A stretch of DNA of 28,166 bases from an uncultured Coriobacteriia bacterium (GTDB taxonomy: Bacteria; Actinomycetota; Coriobacteriia; Coriobacteriales; QAMH01): positions 1 through 28,166 of the forward strand of contig CAUHSG010000017.1 of assembly GCA_959608885.1 (NCBI GenBank), given 5' to 3'. The notes below the pieces were generated by a model. It did no database searches. It was not told where the DNA came from and saw nothing but the letters and a program-made list of their open reading frames with translations. This document shows, one piece after another, positions 22,987 through 28,166 of the stretch. Both the position numbers and the translations under genes were made by a program. Position 1 is the first letter of the stretch, and the number at the start of each line of letters is the position of its first letter.

Positions 22987-23193
22987 GCGGGGCTCCTTGG
23001 TGACGGGGTCGTGGGTCGTAGTGTAGCGCGTTACGTGGCGCAGTGGGATGGATTCGAGCGAAAGGGACGTCCGCCGGAACTCCGAGACCCAGTCGTTCCG
23101 GTCGTACGCCCCTTTCGCTCGCTCATGGTCCGGGACTTTCGACCGCATGCCGAACAGGTGACGTTCGCTTAAGGAGCCCCGATGCCGCATACC
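22975..23193. repeat. Pair of near-perfect inverted repeats around a 172-bp segment
   Basis: The minus strand at 22975-22998 reads AAGGAGCCCCGCATGCCGCA then GACC. The plus strand at 23171-23193 reads AAGGAGCCCCGATGCCGCAT then ACC. They differ by one deletion and one substitution. Each arm contains a ribosome site and an ATG. The segment between holds a long hairpin and a -10-like TACACT for the minus-strand operon. Confidence 0.6.
23055..23121. repeat. Long hairpin with conserved 14-nt loop, copy 1
   Basis: CGAGCGAAAGGG (23055-23066) pairs with CCCTTTCGCTCG (23110-23121); after an internal loop CCGGAAC (23074-23080) pairs with GTTCCGG (23095-23101). The loop is TCCGAGACCCAGTC (23081-23094). 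It lies 29 bp upstream of a minus-strand -10-like TACACT (23020-23025) and 69 bp from the start codon at 22986. Copy 2 is at 24276-24340. Confidence 0.75.
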
Positions 23194-23200
23194 TCCGTGG

Positions 23201-23232
23201 GTAAAAGAAGGGAGCCGCACGATGCGGCCCCC
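23201..23232 (-). terminator. Intrinsic terminator of the aldolase gene
   Basis: On the minus strand GGGGGCCGCA and TGCGGCTCCC pair with loop TCG, followed by TTCTTTTAC, about 27 bases after the stop codon. Confidence 0.85.
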
Positions 23233-23258
23233 TTGGCGTCGAGATGCATGCGAGGATG

Positions 23259-24197
23259 CTAGAGCGTGTAGTGCTCCTTGCCCTCGAAGACGTCCATGGC
23301 CTCCTCGACGTCGTAATCGCCGAGCGTGATGGCGCTGATGGCCTGCGTGAGACGCACGGCCTCGTCGAGCGAGCGCATGTGGATGTTGCGGCCCGTGGCG
23401 TTGCCGACGGCACCGCCCACGTGGATCTGGTCGTAGAGGCTCGCGAGGAACTCGCGGGCGTCGGCCTTGGAGCCACCTGCGCACACGAGGCCCGTGCGGC
23501 CGGCAGCGCGGCTCGCGACAGCCAGGAGCTCGGCGCTCGACTTGCCATCGGCTGCGGCGGGCGGATTGACCTTGACGAAGTCGGCACCCAGGCACAGCGC
23601 GACACCGGCGGCGCCGGCGATGAGGTCGGCGGCCTTCTCGTCGGTCACGGCCTCGCCACGCGGATAGATCCACAGCACGACGAGCAGGCCTTCGGCATGT
23701 GCCTCGGCGATGAGCTCGCCAGCCTCGGCCAGCATGTTGGCCTCGTACTCGCTGCCCAGGTAGATGGTGTAGCCCAGACCGACGATGTTGACGCCGGCCT
23801 CGCGCATGGCGAGCACGGCCTCGAGGTCGTAGAGCTGCGGGGAGTAGGGATCTTGCTGGGCGGTCTTGACCAGGTTGGTCTTGGAGTTCATCTTGACCAG
23901 GTAGTTGATGTTGGGGTAATCGCGCGCGTACTGGGCGATAAGGCCGCGCTGACCGGCAAGAACGCCGATAGTGCCTTGATCGCCGATTTGGAAGAGATGC
24001 TCGGGGTCGCCGTCGGCCGGGTCGATGCCCTCGCCGTGGAAGTCCTTGTTGAGGTGCTCGATCTTCTGGTCGCAGGCAAAGAGCATGAGACGGCCCGTGC
24101 CGCGCGTGGCGGCCATGTAGTTGTCGAGGTAGGTCTCGACGGTCTCGGGCATGACGTCGGCGGGAACGCGCACGTCCTCACGGGTGATCTGGGGCAT
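23259..24197 (-). CDS. Class I fructose-bisphosphate aldolase (DhnA type)
   Basis: Protein of 312 residues. It cleaves fructose-1,6-bisphosphate to triose phosphates in glycolysis, or joins them in gluconeogenesis, through a Schiff base rather than a metal. This is the archaeal/DhnA-type family, not the animal one. Visible are LMLFACDQKIEHLNKDFHG near the start and GADFVKVNPPAAADG, whose Lys forms the Schiff base. Also present are GLVCAGGSKAD with the phosphate-binding Gly-Gly and VGGAVGNATGRNIHMRS near the end. The ATG follows AAAGGA. It is monocistronic with its own promoter and terminator, and a conserved hairpin lies upstream. Confidence 0.93.
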   Translation of the reverse strand: MPQITREDVRVPADVMPETVETYLDNYMAATRGTGRLMLFACDQKIEHLNKDFHGEGIDPADGDPEHLFQIGDQGTIGVLAGQRGLIAQYARDYPNINYLVKMNSKTNLVKTAQQDPYSPQLYDLEAVLAMREAGVNIVGLGYTIYLGSEYEANMLAEAGELIAEAHAEGLLVVLWIYPRGEAVTDEKAADLIAGAAGVALCLGADFVKVNPPAAADGKSSAELLAVASRAAGRTGLVCAGGSKADAREFLASLYDQIHVGGAVGNATGRNIHMRSLDEAVRLTQAISAITLGDYDVEEAMDVFEGKEHYTL

Positions 24198-24257
24198 CGT
24201 AAGTCCTTTCGTTGGGCGGCGAATGCGGTGGCATCTCGCCAAAATGCTTTACCATTC

Positions 24258-24263
24258 ATTGTA
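24258..24263 (-). promoter_or_regulatory. -10 element of the aldolase gene
   Basis: The minus strand reads CGTGCTACAATGAATGG, with -10 TACAAT about 60 bases before the ATG. The long hairpin at 24276-24340 begins 12 bases upstream, so the -35 region is part of the hairpin's foot. Confidence 0.5.
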
Positions 24264-24275
24264 GCACGGGTGATT

Positions 24276-24340
24276 GGCGCTGAGGGGCATGCACCAGAGC
24301 TCAGAAACCCATTCGCTCTGATCGCGTGCTCCTCGGCGCC
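24276..24340. repeat. Long hairpin with conserved 14-nt loop, copy 2
   Basis: GGCGCTGAGGGGCATGC pairs over 17 positions (three wobbles) with GCGTGCTCCTCGGCGCC. After an asymmetric internal loop CAGAGC (24295-24300) pairs with GCTCTG (24315-24320). The loop TCAGAAACCCATTC (24301-24314) matches copy 1 at 11 of 14 positions. It lies between the nadE stop and the aldolase promoter. Confidence 0.75.
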
Positions 24341-24374
24341 TTTCCGGCTATGCGAATGTGACAGGTGTTCGGCT

Positions 24375-25961
24375 CTATGCGAGTGCCGGATCACTCCAGC
24401 CGTTGGTGATGGGCCACGCGCGGTCTTTCGTGAACGAGAGGCCGAGCACGTGCGGCGCGATTGGCTCGCAGCGACGCTTGAATTCGCTGGCCTGCACCGT
24501 CTTGAATACCGTGCGCACGAGTTCGGGATCGAAGCCGGCTTCGATTGCCTCGGCGGCACCCATCTCGTTTTCGACGTGCGCCTCGAGGAGCTCGTCGAGT
24601 TGCTCGTACGGCGGAAGGCGGTCGATGTCGCGCGCACCCTCGTAGAGCTCGGCGCTCGGCTCCTTGTCGATAATCGCCTGCGGAATGAGCGTGCCGTGCG
24701 TGTTGCGCCACTCGGCTAGCTCGTAGACCTCGGTCTTGTAGATGTCGCCAATGGGGGCGAACGCACCGGCCGTATCGCCGTACAGCGTCGAGAAGCCCAT
24801 TGCGGCCTCGGACTTGTTGCCGCAGTTGAGCATGAGCCAACCGTGGCTATTGGCGATGGTCATGAGCTCGACTGTGCGCACACGCGCCTGGAGGTTCTCG
24901 GCGGCCAGGCCATCGACCGTGCCACCGCATGCCGGGGCGAGCACGCGCTCGAAGGCTTCGAGCGGCTCGGCGATGCTGATGACATCGCAGGTGATACCGA
25001 GCATGCTGGCAAGCTGCTGCGCGTCGCTCAGCGATGCGTCACTCGAATAGGGGCCGGGCTGGGCGACGCCATGCACGTGGGCGGCACCGAGCGCGTCGAC
25101 GGCAATCGTGGTCACGATGGAGGAATCGATGCCGCCGGACATGCCGATGATGACGTCGGTGAAGCCATTCTTATGCACGTAATCGCGCGTCGCGACGACG
25201 AGCGCACGCCAGACGATTTCGCGGATGTCGAGTTCGACGGCGGGGCGCTGCTGCACCTCATGGACAGCTCCTGGTGCGGTGTCGAAGACGAAGAGGTCCT
25301 CCTCGTCGATGGGCGAGGCATGCATGAGGCTGCCATTGGGAGCCGTGACCGTGGAGTTTCCGGCGAAGATGACCGAATCGGCTGCGCCGCACTGGTTGGC
25401 GCTCACGACGTGCGCACCGCAGTCACTTGCGAGTGCGGAGAGGTGGCGCAGGTCGCCGCGGGCGGCGGGGGCAGCCATCGGGTCGCCGAAGGCGTCGTAG
25501 TTCATCTCGACGAGCACGTCGACGTTGGGAAGCTCGGTGCCCGGCTCGAAGTGGCCGTCGAAGAGCACGGCGATGTTGCAATCGGCAAGCTCGATGACGG
25601 GGACGACGTCGCTTTCGAGCAGTGCGGGCGCGCCGAGCGATTCGAGCGCGCTGTCGCCGGCGAGGAAGAGCTCGGGAACGATGGCGAGCGTGTCGGCGTC
25701 AAGCTCGTTGACGCTCGCGCAGGAGACGAGCGCGGGGATGGGCGAGACATTGGCAAAGGTGCGCAGGTGCTCGTGCGAGTCCTCGATAAAGGTGGGCGAA
25801 TCGACCAATCCGCCGATGTGAGCGCCAGTGAGCGAGCCTGCACCAAAGACGATGAGGTCGGCGTCCGCAGACGCTGCCTGACGGGCGTAGTCGAGCATCT
25901 TGTCCATGTTGCCCGACAAATCGCCGACGCGTGGATTTACCTGTGCGACTGCAATGCGCAT
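24375..25961 (-). CDS. nadE: NAD+ synthetase with a degenerate glutaminase domain
   Basis: Protein of 528 residues that amidates deamido-NAD to NAD. The C-terminal synthetase domain is intact: VIIGMSGGIDSSIVTTIAVD with the PP-loop SGGIDS at 275-280, LMLNCGNKSEAAMGFSTLYG, GDTAGAFAPIGDIYKTEVY and the late PPYEQLDELL. The N-terminal 1-250 has the fold of the nitrilase-type glutaminase found in long NadE proteins, but its catalytic Glu, Lys and Cys are all missing. It probably uses free ammonia, or another source through a partner. The ATG at 25961 follows AAGGGGAAA. It lies 72 nt after the acyltransferase gene on the same strand. Confidence 0.9.
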   Translation of the reverse strand: MRIAVAQVNPRVGDLSGNMDKMLDYARQAASADADLIVFGAGSLTGAHIGGLVDSPTFIEDSHEHLRTFANVSPIPALVSCASVNELDADTLAIVPELFLAGDSALESLGAPALLESDVVPVIELADCNIAVLFDGHFEPGTELPNVDVLVEMNYDAFGDPMAAPAARGDLRHLSALASDCGAHVVSANQCGAADSVIFAGNSTVTAPNGSLMHASPIDEEDLFVFDTAPGAVHEVQQRPAVELDIREIVWRALVVATRDYVHKNGFTDVIIGMSGGIDSSIVTTIAVDALGAAHVHGVAQPGPYSSDASLSDAQQLASMLGITCDVISIAEPLEAFERVLAPACGGTVDGLAAENLQARVRTVELMTIANSHGWLMLNCGNKSEAAMGFSTLYGDTAGAFAPIGDIYKTEVYELAEWRNTHGTLIPQAIIDKEPSAELYEGARDIDRLPPYEQLDELLEAHVENEMGAAEAIEAGFDPELVRTVFKTVQASEFKRRCEPIAPHVLGLSFTKDRAWPITNGWSDPALA

Positions 25962-26033
25962 ACGTTTCCCCTTCGGTAGATGTACAACCTTACAGAATAC
26001 CATGAGGACACCCATGAAGGACGCTCGGGCGCG

Positions 26034-27941
26034 TTAGGGCTCCTTGATCGCGTCGGCGGGCAGGTAGCCCTTCACGCTGTCGAAGATGAGATCCTGGTAG
26101 ACGACGGCCCCCTCGGGACGCAGATGCTCGTGGTCGTCCCACAGGTACTCGCTCGCATGCCCGCTGCACGTGGAATACCAGTCGATGACATGCACGTTGT
26201 CATGCTTGGTCGCGAACTCGTTGATCATGGCGTTGTTGGCATCGGTCGCGTACTTCTCGTTGTAGACGTTGACGAGGAAGATTTGCTTTTCCGGCCCCAC
26301 GAGCTCGTACATCTTGTCGAGTTCGTCAGGCTCGAGCACGAAGTTAGAGAAGCAGGCGAAGATGACGACGTCACCGACGACACCCTGGGCCTCGTAATCC
26401 TTGTAGACGTCGCGCGCCTGCCAGAACCAGCGGCCGATGTAGCTGTCCATGAGAGCGTTCGTGTAATGTGAGTAGAACTCGGACTCGGAATCTCCTGGCA
26501 CGGAATCGCCGATGAGCAGCGGGTCGCGCACGCGGGCAAGACGCTCGGCTTCGGCAAGTTCGGCGGCCTCCTGGTCGGCCTTGGCCTTGAGGTAGTTGAC
26601 TGCCGCAACGGCATTACCGATGACGCCGTTTTCGGGTCCGTAGCTCGGAGGCACGTCATAGAGCTGCATGGCCGATCCTGCCGCTGCGCCCGTGCTCTTG
26701 ATGGCGTCTTGCGGCACTTGGAACTCGTCGGGGATGAAGGCGCAGCCTCCCACGGCGATGGCCAGCGTCAGCAAGCTCGCGAGTGCCGGTGCGATCACGC
26801 GGGGCTTGCGCAGCTCGAGGCCACTCACGCTGCCGCGATTGCGCCACCTGTCGATGGCCTTGCCGATCGCGCCATGGCGTATGGGGTTTTCCACGAAGGT
26901 GTAGGACAGGGTCGAGACGACGAAGGTGATGGCGAAGACGGCGAGGATGAACCACCAGGCATAGGGGCCGGGGCCATTGAGCGGTTTCATCAGCAGGATG
27001 ACGGGGTAGTGCCACAGGTAGATGCCGTAGGAGCGCTGGCCGACCCAGACGAACGGCTTGAGGCTCGCGAACCGGGCGAGCCGGCTGCGTGGATGCACGA
27101 GCACGGCGATGAGCACGGCCGTGAGCACCGAGCAGATGATGATGCCACCGTGGTACATGAAGCCCGAGAATCCGTCGATGAAGGCCATCATGCAGATGAT
27201 GCCCGCTAGAGCGAGTACGCCAATGACGTCGAGCAGATTGATGGTGCGGGAGGGCACGTTGCGGGTTCCCTGTTCGGTGAGGGCTTGACCGGGCCAGAAC
27301 AGCGAGAGCCATGCGCCGATGAGCAGCGAGCAGGCGCGCGTATCGGTGCCGTAGTAGACGCGGGTGGGATCCTCGAGCGGATTGTAGAGCACCCACATGA
27401 GCGCTGCCGAGATGGCGGCAAGGACGACGCAGCCGCGGCGAATGACGGTCTTGCTCGCGCCGAGCCTGCTCACGAGCAACAGCAGGATGGGCCAGACGAG
27501 GTAGAACTGCTCCTCGATCGCGAGCGACCAGAAGTGCGTGAGCGGGGAGGGGTCGCCGAGCGATTCGAAGTACGACAGGCCGCGGAAGACGTACCACCAG
27601 TTCTGGAACCAGAATAGCGACGGACCGACATCGGGGCGTAGCTTGGTGAGCAGCGGATGATTGAAGAGTACGCAGAGCGCGGTCACGACGACGACCACGA
27701 GCACGATGGCCGGGAACAGGCGTCGGACGCGGCGCAGCCAGAACTGGGGGAGGTTGACGGTGCCGGTCTCCTCGAGCTCGGCCATGAGCAGGCCGGTGAT
27801 GAGGTAGCCGGACAGGACGAAGAAGACGGTGACGCCAAGCAGGCCGCCGAGCGCGAACTTGAGATCAAGGTGATAGCAGATGACGGCGACGACGGCGAGG
27901 GCGCGCAGGCCGTCAAGTGACGCGATGTAGCGTTTCTTCAC
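26034..27941 (-). CDS. OatA-like membrane acyltransferase with C-terminal SGNH domain
   Basis: Protein of about 635 residues. The N-terminal two-thirds is an acyltransferase-3 membrane domain (YIASLDGLRALAVVAVICYH, FFVLSGYLITGLL, RRVRRLFPAIVL, HFWSLAIEEQFYLVWPIL) that moves acyl groups across the membrane. The C-terminal domain is SGNH-like: DPLLIGDSVPGD carries the catalytic Ser, FACFSNFVLEP an Asn, and DDHEHLRPEGA the Asp-His pair. Relatives O-acetylate peptidoglycan or surface polysaccharide; the acceptor here is unknown. I used GTG at 27941, which matches the usual N-terminus; a TTG at 27980 with GGAGG before it is a real alternative. Confidence 0.9.
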   Translation of the reverse strand: MKKRYIASLDGLRALAVVAVICYHLDLKFALGGLLGVTVFFVLSGYLITGLLMAELEETGTVNLPQFWLRRVRRLFPAIVLVVVVVTALCVLFNHPLLTKLRPDVGPSLFWFQNWWYVFRGLSYFESLGDPSPLTHFWSLAIEEQFYLVWPILLLLVSRLGASKTVIRRGCVVLAAISAALMWVLYNPLEDPTRVYYGTDTRACSLLIGAWLSLFWPGQALTEQGTRNVPSRTINLLDVIGVLALAGIICMMAFIDGFSGFMYHGGIIICSVLTAVLIAVLVHPRSRLARFASLKPFVWVGQRSYGIYLWHYPVILLMKPLNGPGPYAWWFILAVFAITFVVSTLSYTFVENPIRHGAIGKAIDRWRNRGSVSGLELRKPRVIAPALASLLTLAIAVGGCAFIPDEFQVPQDAIKSTGAAAGSAMQLYDVPPSYGPENGVIGNAVAAVNYLKAKADQEAAELAEAERLARVRDPLLIGDSVPGDSESEFYSHYTNALMDSYIGRWFWQARDVYKDYEAQGVVGDVVIFACFSNFVLEPDELDKMYELVGPEKQIFLVNVYNEKYATDANNAMINEFATKHDNVHVIDWYSTCSGHASEYLWDDHEHLRPEGAVVYQDLIFDSVKGYLPADAIKEP

Positions 27942-28003
27942 TTGTTTGCCTGCGCGGGCGCTGCCCTGCCGTGCCGCCAATTTGCCTCCATCTCTCAATA
28001 TGC

Positions 28004-28033
28004 AATATAGAGCGTTTGCGAGGGAAGGCGCAA
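28004..28033 (-). promoter_or_regulatory. Promoter of the acyltransferase gene
   Basis: On the minus strand TTGCGC (28028-28033) and TATATT (28004-28009) are separated by 18 bp, just upstream of the GGAGG that precedes the alternative TTG start. Confidence 0.45.
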
Positions 28034-28072
28034 GGGTCGAGAGGGCATCGGGAGGAAGACAAGCGAGCGGAA

Positions 28073-28151
28073 CCAGACAGAACCCGCCGGGGGCCATTTT
28101 TATGGGTTTGCGACGCGTGTGGCGAAAACAGACCAAAATGCCCCGGCGGGG
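28073..28151. repeat. Inverted pair of CCAGAC/CCCCGGCGG repeats at the window end
   Basis: CCGCCGGGGGCCATTTT (28084-28100) pairs with AAAATGCCCCGGCGG (28135-28149). Each arm carries the repeat signature (CCAGACAGAACCCGCCGGGG; CAGACCAAAATGCCCCGGCG) related to 2589 and 11613. It lies upstream of the acyltransferase gene. Confidence 0.55.
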
Positions 28152-28166
28152 TGAGGGGTGGGGGTG

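Noticed and set aside
23055..23121. Integron attC site
   Set aside because: The inner stem ends in AAC/GTT, but the rest of the attC pattern is missing and there is no integrase or cassette array.
23182..23262. 26-residue plus-strand frame with a good ribosome site (MPHTSVGK...)
   Set aside because: It reads through the aldolase terminator into the aldolase stop codon; its start is explained by the inverted repeat.

Overview
The window is GC-rich (roughly 60%), tightly packed bacterial chromosome with no rRNA, phage, transposase or CRISPR. Gene content (class I aldolase, QueH-type queuosine enzyme, LarC, AzlCD, BioY/BirA, Gram-positive-type DnaK, L,D-transpeptidase, a multi-cluster ferredoxin-like protein) and GTG/TTG start usage suggest an anaerobic actinobacterium of the class Coriobacteriia. 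That placement is inference from gene content and style, not from a marker gene.

Layout: (1) 1-3470: SLC13-type transporter (minus), ZIP metal transporter (plus), and a BrnT-like toxin/RHH antitoxin pair with an AT-rich promoter carrying a palindrome. (2) 3474-6194: bioY-birA operon (minus) with a clear BirA operator upstream, divergent from azlCD (plus). (3) 6328-11605: L,D-transpeptidase, short LarC, lidless DnaK paralogue, then a large unknown membrane protein. (4) 11648-16710: four-cluster Fe-S protein (minus) divergent from a MetRS-like class I synthetase, tRNA-Leu(CAA) and nhaA. (5) 16800-18040: a candidate structured RNA with its own terminator, a degenerate MoaE-like gene, and a cold-shock gene. 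(6) 18059-21473: queuosine cluster tgt, queA (minus) and a small membrane protein plus queH (plus). (7) 21518-27941: minus-strand MFS exporter with a small partner gene, class I fructose-bisphosphate aldolase, NAD synthetase, and a membrane acyltransferase with an SGNH domain.

Most metabolic genes are ordinary. The unusual material is of two kinds. First, conserved proteins missing expected catalytic residues or domains: an NadE whose glutaminase domain lacks all three catalytic residues, a MetRS-like protein with KASSS instead of KMSKS, a MoaE without its His-Arg and second Lys, a DnaK without the helical lid, and a LarC of about half length. Second, the intergenic spaces hold repeated palindromes: a TGAGAC...GTCTCA family (five copies plus a GC-rich relative), a CCAGACAAAAGTGCCCCGGCG family, and two long hairpins with a nearly identical 14-nt loop that lie upstream of two neighbouring minus-strand transcription units. 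These were found by eye; genome-wide searches would be needed to establish how general they are.
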